Origin: an uncultured Lachnospiraceae bacterium
GTDB taxonomy: Bacteria; Bacillota; Clostridia; Lachnospirales; Lachnospiraceae
Direction: 5' to 3'
DNA: 10,539 bases
Assembly: GCA_910589195.1 (NCBI GenBank)
Contig: CAJUTC010000070.1
Span: forward strand, 1 to 10,539
Part shown: positions 1 through 5,518 of the stretch, piece after piece
Layout: each line of letters starts with the position of its first letter
Numbering within the stretch: position 1 is the stretch's first letter
Notes under the pieces: generated by a model
The model's database searches: none
What the model saw: the letters and a program-made list of their open reading frames with translations, nothing else
Told to the model about the DNA's origin: nothing
Position numbers and translations under genes: made by a program

Positions 1-2
1 CA

Positions 3-344
3 CAGATAACCAGTATTCAAGGTCTTATCCTGCACTATATTATCGTTGAATCTGAGGCAAGGGACATATTCCCGAAAGATATAGAAGAATTTTTAGAGAT
101 TAAAGGTTCTTCTGTCACGAGCCTTATCAGCAATCTGGAACGTAATGGATATTTGCGTCGTGAAAGTTTGGACAGTGACCGACGTTATAAAAAACTTGTG
201 CTGACGGAACAGACACTTGCGATAAAGGAGGACATTACCAGCCGTGTCAATGAGTATATGCACAGTATGTTTGCTGGTATCGCTGAAGATGACTTGGAAG
301 TCTTTGAAAGGGTCATTATGCAAATGACGGAGAATACAAAATAA
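3..344 (+). CDS. MarR-family transcriptional regulator, 5' end outside the window
   Basis: The reading frame is open from the first bases of the window and ends with TAA at 342-344, so this is the C-terminal 113 residues of a protein usually about 140-150 residues long. Visible is the winged helix of MarR regulators: a recognition-helix region SSVTSLISNLERNGYLRR followed by the wing ESLDSDRRYKKLVLTEQ, with the D-x-D-R-R pattern typical of the family. The rest is the C-terminal dimerisation helix. MarR proteins are dimeric repressors released by small molecules. The gene lies directly upstream of a MATE efflux pump, the same order as mepR-mepA of Staphylococcus aureus, so it very likely controls that pump. 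Two copies of a palindromic sequence just downstream are candidate operators. The in-frame ATG at 153 is internal to the winged helix and is not the start. Family certain; ligand unknown. Confidence 0.9.
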   Translation, partial: QITSIQGLILHYIIVESEARDIFPKDIEEFLEIKGSSVTSLISNLERNGYLRRESLDSDRRYKKLVLTEQTLAIKEDITSRVNEYMHSMFAGIAEDDLEVFERVIMQMTENTK

Positions 345-359
345 GTATTCTTTTACTTA

Positions 360-380
360 TATATTTAGAATTCTAATTAA
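360..380. promoter_or_regulatory. Putative MarR operator, copy 1
   Basis: This 21-bp AT-rich sequence recurs identically at 460-480. Inside it, 365-376 is the perfect palindrome TTAGAATTCTAA. It sits between the MarR stop codon and the RBS of the mini-ORF. MarR dimers bind palindromes of about this size, and the TTAG half-site resembles the GTTAG signature reported for MepR sites. No convincing -35/-10 pair is visible around it. Operator function is inferred. Confidence 0.5.
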
Positions 381-399
381 ATTAAAAGGAGGATTTCAT

Positions 400-447
400 A
401 TGAGATTACCACCACCAACAATTACTTCAATAATTATCGGAATCTAA
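400..447 (+). CDS. 15-codon mini-ORF (possible leader peptide) ahead of the efflux gene
   Basis: The ATG at 400 is preceded by a near-ideal Shine-Dalgarno, AAAAGGAGG at 384-392, seven bases upstream. The peptide MRLPPPTITSIIIGI ends with TAA at 445-447. It is much too short for automatic gene callers. It contains three consecutive prolines at residues 4-6, a sequence that slows ribosomes when EF-P is limiting, followed by a hydrophobic tail. It lies between the two operator copies, 44 bases before the MATE start codon. Efflux and resistance genes in Gram-positive bacteria are often controlled by such leaders, but I see no clear pair of competing hairpins here. It could also be a small membrane peptide or a by-product of the operator/RBS duplication. 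Translation is likely from the RBS; function is unknown. Confidence 0.45.
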   Translation: MRLPPPTITSIIIGI

Positions 448-459
448 TTTTTTTATCTG

Positions 460-480
460 TATATTTAGAATTCTAATTAA
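460..480. promoter_or_regulatory. Putative MarR operator, copy 2
   Basis: Exact 21-bp copy of 360-380, exactly 100 bp downstream, with the palindrome TTAGAATTCTAA at 465-476. It abuts the RBS AAAGGAGG (479-486) of the MATE gene. Like copy 1 it is an inferred operator. Alternatively the pair is the footprint of a local duplication that copied the regulator-proximal leader together with its RBS. Confidence 0.5.
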
Positions 481-491
481 AGGAGGACACA

Positions 492-1865
492 ATGATGAAT
501 GACACACAGACCACAGCCAATCCCCTTGGCTATGAAAAAATTGGAAAACTGCTTACAAGTTATGCCATTCCCAGTATCATAGCACTGATTATCAATTCTC
601 TTTACAACATGGTAGACCAAATTTTTATTGGTCAGGGCGTAGGCTTTTTGGGGAACGGAGCCACAAATATTATCGCCCCGATTGCAACGATTACGATTGC
701 CGCTGCCACACTTTTTGGTGACGGTCTTGCTGCCTTTTTCAGCCTTAGTCTTGGGAAAGGCGAGGGGGAGAATGCTGCAAAAGGTTTAGGGACTTCGATT
801 ATGTTTGGGAGCATTTTCGGCATTATTTGGACGGTTCTTGCCTTTGCTTTTTTGGAACCATTATGTCTGATATTCGGAGCAACAGAAAATATATTGCCCT
901 ATGCGCTTGATTATGGACAAATTATCGTTATTGGGTTTACTTTTCAGATTATCGGAAATACCATTAACAGTGCAATCCGAACAGACGGAAGCCCGCGTTA
1001 TGCCATGCTGTCTATGATGATTGGTGCAGTTTTAAACATCATTCTTGATTCAGTTTTCATATTCGTATTTCACTGGGGTGTTGAGGATGCTGCGACTGCC
1101 ACTGTTATAAGCCAATTATTTGGACTTTTGTTTAATATCGCATATCTGTTCCGAATGAAAACAATCCGACTTTCCAGACAGTCTTTTAATTTGGATATTC
1201 GGACTGCAGGAAGAATTGCAAGTCTTGGATTTGCCAGCGGAGCAAATAACTTGACTTCAACAGTAGTGGCATTTGTATCAAACAATTTGATGACAAAATA
1301 CGGCACACTATCCCCTTATGGTGCGGATATTCCTCTCACCACCTTTGGTCTGTGTATGAAAGTGAGCATGCTCGCATTTTCCATTGGCATTGGTGTTGCA
1401 AGCGGAAGCCAGCCGATTATCGGGTTCAATTACGGCGCAAAGAAATATGACCGTGTGAAAAAAACTTTCTTGCTTAGTGCCGGAGTTGCTACAATCATCA
1501 CATTTATTTCATGGATTATTTTCCAGTGCTTTCCATTGCAGCTTATTCGGATATTTGGTACGGAATCCAGTTTGTATGAGGAATTTGCCATTAAATGTTT
1601 TCATATTTATTTGCTGCTTACATTTCTAAACGGTTTACAGATGTGCGCTGGTGTATTATTTCAGGCAATCGGACAGCCCATGAAAGCAGCGGTTACTTCC
1701 CTGTCAAAGCAGGTGATTTTCTATATTCCCGCCATGCTTATCTTATCCCGCTTTTTCGGGCTTACAGGTATTTTAATGGCAGGACCTGCCGCAGACGCTT
1801 TGGCTTTTGTCCTTTCGGGTGCTTTTTGCTTTGAGGAAATTAAGGAAATGAACCAGATGAGCTAA
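492..1865 (+). CDS. MATE-family multidrug efflux transporter (MepA-like)
   Basis: A 457-residue polytopic membrane protein of the usual MATE length (about 450 residues, 12 transmembrane helices in two six-helix halves). The N-terminal segment reads IGKLLTSYAIPSIIALIINS followed by LYNMVDQIFIGQGVG, the typical first helices of MATE exporters. The second half carries the matching SQPIIGFNYGAKKYDRV loop. Such pumps export cationic drugs and dyes in exchange for Na+ or H+. The RBS AAAGGAGG lies 5 bases before the ATG at 492 and 8 before a second in-frame ATG at 495; either could be used. The upstream MarR gene and palindromes suggest substrate-responsive repression, as in mepRA. No clear terminator follows; decayed genes do. 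Family assignment is firm, the drug spectrum is not predictable. Confidence 0.93.
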   Translation: MMNDTQTTANPLGYEKIGKLLTSYAIPSIIALIINSLYNMVDQIFIGQGVGFLGNGATNIIAPIATITIAAATLFGDGLAAFFSLSLGKGEGENAAKGLGTSIMFGSIFGIIWTVLAFAFLEPLCLIFGATENILPYALDYGQIIVIGFTFQIIGNTINSAIRTDGSPRYAMLSMMIGAVLNIILDSVFIFVFHWGVEDAATATVISQLFGLLFNIAYLFRMKTIRLSRQSFNLDIRTAGRIASLGFASGANNLTSTVVAFVSNNLMTKYGTLSPYGADIPLTTFGLCMKVSMLAFSIGIGVASGSQPIIGFNYGAKKYDRVKKTFLLSAGVATIITFISWIIFQCFPLQLIRIFGTESSLYEEFAIKCFHIYLLLTFLNGLQMCAGVLFQAIGQPMKAAVTSLSKQVIFYIPAMLILSRFFGLTGILMAGPAADALAFVLSGAFCFEEIKEMNQMS

Positions 1866-1925
1866 ACGTGGAAGTACAATGAAAAAATTTGAGGAACAGC
1901 AGCATGAAAAAAGAGTGGTCCATAT

Positions 1926-2165
1926 GACAAAAAAGGAGCCACAATTGTACTGGCAGGATACAGCAAGAACAAAGAGATGACACTGCCCATGAGCCTTGCG
2001 CTGGATAAGGAGCTGACATTTAAGACCGTATTCCGTTACCGCCATATTTATCCGATGGCAATTGAAGCGGTTGCGGCAGGCAAAGTAAACTTAAAAGGGA
2101 TTGTGACGGATATATTCAGGCTTGATGAAGTACAGAAGGTGATGGATTACATACAGCGTAAATAA
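1926..2165 (+). pseudogene. C-terminal remnant of a zinc-dependent polyol (sorbitol/L-iditol) dehydrogenase
   Basis: The frame is open from 1908, after a TGA at 1905-1907, to TAA at 2163-2165. From about 1932 it encodes GATIVLAGYSKN and then the segment TFKTVFRYRHIYPMAIEAV, GKVNLKGIVTDIF and DEVQKVMDYIQRK. These match the last 75-80 residues of medium-chain sorbitol/xylitol-type dehydrogenases: the end of the nucleotide-binding domain and the C-terminal helix. The catalytic domain with its zinc ligands and most of the Rossmann fold, about 270 residues, are missing. No start codon with an RBS precedes the homologous part; the ATG at 1977 is internal. It is a truncated relic. Together with the sugar-symporter relic that follows, it suggests a former polyol or uronate utilisation operon deleted on its left side. 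The junction lies roughly at 1908-1932. Confidence 0.8.
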
Positions 2166-2222
2166 TAAAGCGGATATTGTAAAGGCTGTTATCCGTATTT
2201 CAAAATAACTGGACGGGAGGCA

Positions 2223-2831
2223 ATGCTTAAACATGAGCTAAGGGTTTGCTTCTTTTTTATCATTATTCCTTCGATTATTGGTGCTGCCTGTTTTCCGATT
2301 GTATTTCGTCTAACCAGTAAGTAAAGGCCGCTCAGCGTCTATCTTTGCGCTGCTGACAGGACTTAGTATGCTCTGTATGTATTTTTTTACGGTCAGCGAA
2401 ACGCCAGTTCCGTTTTATCTGTTTTCCTGCTTAGCTCAGTTTTTCTTTTCCGGATTTAACACGGCCATTTATGCAATAGTGCCAGATTGTGTGGAGTATG
2501 GGGAATGGAAAACAGGGCTTCGGAATGATGGTTTTCAGTATGCGTTTATCTCATTAGGAAATAAGCGCGGGATAGCAATCGGAACTTCTGTGTTAGCAGG
2601 CGTTTTAGGAAGTCTGGGATATATGGCGAATCAGCAGCAGAATCTGGCGGTACTGGCTGTAATGAAACATTCGTTCACTACGATTCCGGATATCTTATAG
2701 ATTATTACGGCAGTGGTCTTATATTGTTACCGTCTGAACAGGAAAGCCTATTGAAAATTGTGCGGGAGATACAGGAAAAGAAGAGCGGAAAAGCGGAGAA
2801 ATCCACAAATGTTTCCCTGGAAATAGGATAG
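2223..2831 (+). pseudogene. Degenerate GPH-family (MelB-like) sugar:cation symporter, C-terminal half
   Basis: Three pieces of one protein are spread over two frames. Piece 1 (ATG 2223 to TAA 2322-2324) includes PSIIGAACFPIVFRLTSK. Piece 2 (about 2317-2700) continues with SKGRSASIFALLTGLSML and contains the GPH hallmark VPDCVEYGEWKTGLRNDG. Piece 3 (about 2754-2831) encodes KIVREIQEKKSGK and ends at TAG 2829-2831. A one-base deletion at about 2319-2323 separates pieces 1 and 2. A TAG at 2698-2700 falls where the family commonly has Trp in a 'GILWIITAVV'-like helix. A second one-base deletion at about 2749-2757 separates pieces 2 and 3. The N-terminal half of the roughly 450-residue transporter is missing. 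Position 2223 has an RBS-like GGGAGG, possibly fortuitous. It is a clear pseudogene; the substrate is unknown. Confidence 0.85.
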
Positions 2832-2866
2832 CAATTTATGGTATCCTTATTTCAGGAGGTAACACG

Positions 2867-3763
2867 ATGCCAGATAGCCGTTTATTTAAAATTTTATATT
2901 ATCTTTTAGATAAAGGACACGCTACAGCCCCTGAATTGGCAACAAAATTTGAAGTTTCTTCAAGGACTATTTATCGTGATGTGGAAGCGCTGAGTGGAGC
3001 TGGTATTCCAATCTATGCGGAACCAGGAAGAAATGGCGGAATTTATTTATTGCATGATTTCATTTTGGATCGGGCAATCTTATCAGAACAGGAACAACAG
3101 GAAGTATTGACAGCAATCCAAAGCATATCTGCCACAGGCTATCCATCTGGTAAAGAAATGCTCACAAAGCTATCAGCGCTTTTTCATATGGATATGGGGA
3201 ATTGGCTTGAGGTAGATTTTTCTCGTTGGGGAAGGTCCGCTTATGATAACGCGAAATTTGAACTGCTAAAAACAGCAGTAATTCAGCACAGGGAAATCAA
3301 AATTATTTATGAAAGCACAAATAGTGAGCGGAGCCAACGTATCGTTTGTCCATTAAAGTTATCTTATAAATCAAAAGAATGGTATTTGAAAGCGTTTTGC
3401 CTTGAAAGACAAGATTTCCGCATCTTTAAATTAAACCGTATTGTAGAGATGGAACAGTTGGACAAAACCTTTGTACCCCAGCCATATCCAGAGCCGGAAC
3501 ATAATTCGTGGCAGTCATATCCGCAGATCGTTTGTTTGTTTTCAAAAGAAATTGCGTACCGGGTCTATGACGAATTTGACGAAACGCAGATTGAGCGTCA
3601 AAAAAATGGCAGCTTGCTTGTTGCTGCTCAAATGCCTGTTGATCCATGGCTGATCGGATATCTGCTTTCATTTGGGGCGCAAGTTGAAGTCAAGGAACCA
3701 ACGTATTTGAGGGAAATTTTAGCGGCACAGGCACAATTAATTTATGAAAAAAATAAACCTTGA
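2867..3763 (+). CDS. HTH/WYL-domain transcriptional regulator (YafY type)
   Basis: A 298-residue protein of normal family length. Residues 1-60 form an HTH_11/DeoR-like winged helix (RLFKILYYLLDKGHATAPELA, then VSSRTIYRDVEALSGAGIPI and GRNGGIYL). Residues about 133-200 are the WYL domain, with the name-giving W-Y-L at 172-174 and the conserved FRIFKLNRI at 184-192. The C-terminal WCX-type region ends with DPWLIGYLLSFGAQVEV. WYL domains are thought to sense ligands, including nucleic acids or nucleotides, and make the regulator respond to them. The start is set by the RBS CAGGAGG at 2853-2859, eight bases before the ATG. The stop codon lies inside a TTGACA/TGTCAA dyad that could be its operator and serves the next gene. 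The nearest target is therefore the small zinc-ribbon gene downstream, but this is inference. Confidence 0.9.
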   Translation: MPDSRLFKILYYLLDKGHATAPELATKFEVSSRTIYRDVEALSGAGIPIYAEPGRNGGIYLLHDFILDRAILSEQEQQEVLTAIQSISATGYPSGKEMLTKLSALFHMDMGNWLEVDFSRWGRSAYDNAKFELLKTAVIQHREIKIIYESTNSERSQRIVCPLKLSYKSKEWYLKAFCLERQDFRIFKLNRIVEMEQLDKTFVPQPYPEPEHNSWQSYPQIVCLFSKEIAYRVYDEFDETQIERQKNGSLLVAAQMPVDPWLIGYLLSFGAQVEVKEPTYLREILAAQAQLIYEKNKP

Positions 3764-3776
3764 CAAAAGGTGTCAA
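3760..3776. promoter_or_regulatory. Inverted repeat overlapping the -35 box: candidate operator
   Basis: TTGACA (3760-3765) and TGTCAA (3771-3776) form a perfect 6-bp dyad around AAAGG. The left arm is also a consensus -35 box and includes the TGA stop of the WYL gene (3761-3763). A regulator bound here would block the -35 element of the next gene. Binding by the WYL protein itself is a guess based on adjacency. Confidence 0.45.
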
Positions 3777-3791
3777 CATATGTGTGCTATA
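3760..3791 (+). promoter_or_regulatory. Putative promoter of the zinc-ribbon gene
   Basis: There is a consensus -35 TTGACA at 3760-3765 and an extended -10 TGCTATATT at 3783-3791 (TG-N-TATATT). The spacing is 20 bp, longer than the usual 17 and typical of promoters that need an activator to realign them. The spacer contains the small palindrome ACATATGT (3776-3783). The extended -10 could also work largely on its own. Confidence 0.5.
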
Positions 3792-3858
3792 TTAAATACG
3801 ACAGTAAGATAGCAAATACACAAATGTGTAACACATGAAAAAGTTGGAGGTAAGAAAC

Positions 3859-4131
3859 ATGGATAAGATGAAGCAGAAATTTTGCCAGTGCTGTGGTATG
3901 CCTATGGGAGATACGGATGAATTGTATGGAACAAATAAGGATGGCAGCAAAAATGAAGAATACTGCAAGTATTGTTTTGAAAACGGCGTGTTTACGTTTC
4001 AAGGTACTATGGAAGAAATGATTGAGATATGTGTGCCCAATATGGTTGCGGCTAACCAAAATATGAGCGAAGAAGAAGCAAGAACAATCATGCTGCAATG
4101 GTTCCCAACATTAAAGCGTTGGAAAATGTGA
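3859..4131 (+). CDS. Small zinc-ribbon domain protein
   Basis: From the ATG at 3859 this is a 90-residue protein. An upstream in-frame ATG at 3835 exists, but GGAGG at 3846-3850 lies inside that longer reading and is 8 bases from 3859, so 3859 is the better start. The sequence KFCQCCGMPMGDTDELYGTN followed by YCKYCFENGVFT matches the 'putative zinc ribbon' family. Two cysteine pairs, C9-x-x-C12 and C36-x-x-C39, would hold one zinc; C11 is extra. The remainder (TMEEMIEICVP, then MSEEEARTIMLQWFPTLKRW) is a conserved helical tail. Proteins of this type are common in Clostridia, often near regulators, and their biochemical role is not established. It follows the WYL gene by about 95 bp behind its own promoter-like sequence and ends just before a strong terminator. 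Confidence 0.85.
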   Translation: MDKMKQKFCQCCGMPMGDTDELYGTNKDGSKNEEYCKYCFENGVFTFQGTMEEMIEICVPNMVAANQNMSEEEARTIMLQWFPTLKRWKM

Positions 4132-4145
4132 CTTGCATCTGGCAG

Positions 4146-4177
4146 AAAACCCGGCTACAGTTTGTAGCCGGGTTTTT
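4146..4177. terminator. Bidirectional intrinsic terminator
   Basis: Perfect 14-bp stem (4146-4159 with 4163-4176), a GTT loop, and five Ts at 4173-4177 on the plus strand. The four As opening the left arm give a U tract for minus-strand transcripts. It ends the zinc-ribbon transcript and, from the other side, the convergent HTH gene, whose last codons and TAG stop (4155-4157) lie inside the hairpin. Confidence 0.92.
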
Positions 4178-4382
4178 GATATACTTCTGGAATATACTGG
4201 ATAATATCATCCGGTTCGCATTCAAGAAGCTGGCAAAGATAATCAAGAGTACTGATATTGATATTACGTCCTTGTTTTAAACTGTCTAAAGTGCCTTTAG
4301 AAAAGCCGTAATGGTTTACCAGACAGTATGTAGTAATTTTCTTTTTCTTTAATGTGTTAAAGAAGGGTTCGTAAGATATCAT
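4155..4382 (-). CDS. Small XRE/Cro-type helix-turn-helix protein
   Basis: A 75-residue protein read on the minus strand from the ATG at 4382-4380 to a TAG at 4157-4155. MISYEPFFNTLKKKKITTYC opens the fold. LVNHYGFSKGTLDSLKQGRN is the helix-turn-helix, and ISTLDYLCQLLECEPDDIIQ completes the five-helix domain. This is the single-domain Cro/YozG-like class of about 70 residues. The frame stays open upstream to 4562, but the extra 60 residues (rich in Arg, no domain look) coincide with a palindromic element, so the start at 4382 is preferred. The RBS is poor: a G-run lies about 20 bases upstream, so expression is uncertain. The seven C-terminal residues QKPGYKL are encoded by the terminator hairpin. 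The target is unknown; such proteins often regulate themselves or mark mobile elements. Confidence 0.8.
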   Translation of the reverse strand: MISYEPFFNTLKKKKITTYCLVNHYGFSKGTLDSLKQGRNINISTLDYLCQLLECEPDDIIQYIPEVYQKPGYKL

Positions 4383-4413
4383 GTGTCGGTAGGAGCCCGC
4401 CCCCCTTTCTGCC

Positions 4414-4576
4414 ATTGAGTAATATCGGAAATCGCGAAACGTTCTCCCGGTGTGACGGGGCTGGACAAAACAGACAAAAACGGGCTCCGATGCAGTGGCA
4501 TTTGTCCTGATTTTGCCTGTTTTGACCAACCTCTGTATTTTACAAAAGAGTTTCGCAATCACCTAATTGAGGAATA
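4414..4576. repeat. MITE-like imperfect palindrome (137 bp) bracketed by 11-bp direct repeats
   Basis: Bases 4427-4563 can be folded on themselves. The outer arms 4427-4440 and 4550-4563 match at 11 of 14 positions as inverted repeats. Inner arms 4463-4484 and 4506-4527 match at 18 of 22. The centre is ATGC-AGTG-GCAT at 4490-4501. All arms share the same symmetry axis within one base. Two bases outside each end is an 11-bp direct repeat, 4414-4424 and 4566-4576, matching at 10 of 11. This arrangement is that of a small non-autonomous transposon with target duplication. It could instead be a structured RNA or DNA processing site. It lies immediately upstream of the HTH gene. No transposase is present. 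Confidence 0.5.
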
Positions 4577-4839
4577 AAATGTGTTTGAACATTGCTTTTG
4601 GCCAGAGGCGGGCGTGTGCTTGACAAGAATGAATAATCGAACACGCTCATGCATGTATGGTCTTTTGCCGCAATGCTGCCAAATCAAGCATAACAGCCGT
4701 AATAGGGGATTCACAATCCCCATATCTCGGGTATGCAGCGATCGAGATAAAAAATCTCTTGCTTTTCAAGACCGATTCAAGGATTCAGGTAATGGCGTGA
4801 GCGTTTTATAAATAGGAAATTCTTTTTTATTTTATATTC
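4577..4839. other. Gene-poor intergenic stretch with short hairpins
   Basis: No ORF here looks like a protein: a 76-codon frame at 4581-4811 has no RBS and no recognisable composition. Visible are a perfect 7-bp hairpin GGGGATT-CAC-AATCCCC at 4705-4721, a 5-bp hairpin GAGAT-A5-ATCTC at 4744-4758, and GCGTGT/ACACGC arms around 4610-4650. None is followed by a T tract. It may be decayed sequence or a non-coding RNA; nothing decides between them. Confidence 0.5.
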
Positions 4840-4868
4840 TTGTGTTTATATGGGGTTTGTAATATAAT
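4840..4868 (+). promoter_or_regulatory. Promoter of the VanZ-like gene
   Basis: A perfect -10 TATAAT at 4863-4868 lies 17 bp after TTGTGT (4840-4845), a partial -35 with the conserved TTG. It is preceded by an AT-rich stretch (4801-4839) resembling an UP element. It lies 33 bases before the ATG and probably drives the VanZ-like gene and perhaps the following cation exporter. Confidence 0.7.
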
Positions 4869-4901
4869 AGGAAAGATAAACCAAAATCCGGAGGACAAAA
4901 G

Positions 4902-5432
4902 ATGCAGTTTGTAAAAAGAGTGATTTCAGCATTTATGAGTATTGATACGAGCCAGTTTTCCTTTTTGCTTCTGGCTGTATGGATCCTGGTTATGTATGGA
5001 CATTCCATGACTCCGGCAGATATCTCATCAGAGGAAAGCGGCTGGGTTCTGATTCTGGCAGAGAATTTGTTTGAAATAGCAGGGATAAAGGCTCAGTGGC
5101 TGACAGAATATATGATACGGAAAACAGCGCATTTTTGTGAGTATTGCATATTTGGCATTCTGCTGATGTATCATTTAAAACACCGCCCCAAGCGCAGATA
5201 TGGCCACAGGGAATTGGAAATGGGGCAGATTTATCCGATTATGCTGGCAGTTGTTTTTGTGCCGTTTGTGGATGAAACCATCCAGCTTTTTATTGCGGGA
5301 CGGTCAGCGCAGATTACGGATGTTTGGCTGGATATGGCGGGAAGCTGCTTTGGGATTTTACTGTGCCAGATTCCGGTAATGCTTGGAATCCAGGCCAGAA
5401 GAAGAAGGCGCCGCAGAAGGCGGAGATGGTAA
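4902..5432 (+). CDS. VanZ-like membrane protein with a deca-arginine tail
   Basis: A 176-residue membrane protein of the VanZ family. Helix 1 is about residues 19-35. KTAHFCEY at 74-81 leads helix 2. DETIQLF at 124-130 and GRSAQITDVWLDMAG at 133-147, the most conserved VanZ signature, precede the last helix at about 148-163. VanZ of the vancomycin clusters gives low-level teicoplanin resistance, but chromosomal family members have mostly unknown roles linked to the cell envelope. The RBS GGAGG (4890-4894) precedes the ATG at 4902 and a good promoter lies at 4840-4868. The C-terminus is odd: after Gln164-Ala165 come ten arginines (166-175) and a final Trp, encoded by mixed AGA/AGG/CGC/CGG codons. 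This gives a strongly basic, probably cytosolic, tail. The cation exporter starts about 86 bp downstream on the same strand. Confidence 0.88.
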   Translation: MQFVKRVISAFMSIDTSQFSFLLLAVWILVMYGHSMTPADISSEESGWVLILAENLFEIAGIKAQWLTEYMIRKTAHFCEYCIFGILLMYHLKHRPKRRYGHRELEMGQIYPIMLAVVFVPFVDETIQLFIAGRSAQITDVWLDMAGSCFGILLCQIPVMLGIQARRRRRRRRRRW

Positions 5433-5518
5433 ACAAAATGGTTTGCTGGAATTAAAAAGCGGCATTTGAGAAAAACTAAGGGATGTAACAATAGCCGGAT
5501 GAGTGTATGGAGGGAGCC

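Noticed and set aside
1879..1980. 33-codon ORF after the MATE gene (MKKFEEQQHEKRVV...)
   Set aside because: Weak RBS, and its second half is an out-of-frame reading of the dehydrogenase relic, so coding is unlikely.
2170..2196. CGGATA/TATCCG hairpin as a terminator after the dehydrogenase relic
   Set aside because: Only 6 bp of stem, a 13-base loop and no T tract.
2826..2852. GGATA/TATCC hairpin before the WYL gene as a terminator
   Set aside because: Five base pairs and a mixed TTATTT tail; too weak to call.
3787..4098. 103-codon minus-strand ORF over the zinc-ribbon gene
   Set aside because: Antisense shadow of a well supported zinc-ribbon CDS; no family resemblance.
4383..4576. Integron attC site or conjugative oriT as the identity of the palindrome
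   Set aside because: No R/YYYAAC-GTTRRRY core pairs in the expected places, and no relaxase, integrase or mobilisation gene in the window; the MITE-like description fits what is visible.
4581..4811. 76-codon plus-strand ORF in the gene-poor stretch
   Set aside because: Starts with GTG without an RBS, has no recognisable domain, and spans several small hairpins; composition is not protein-like.
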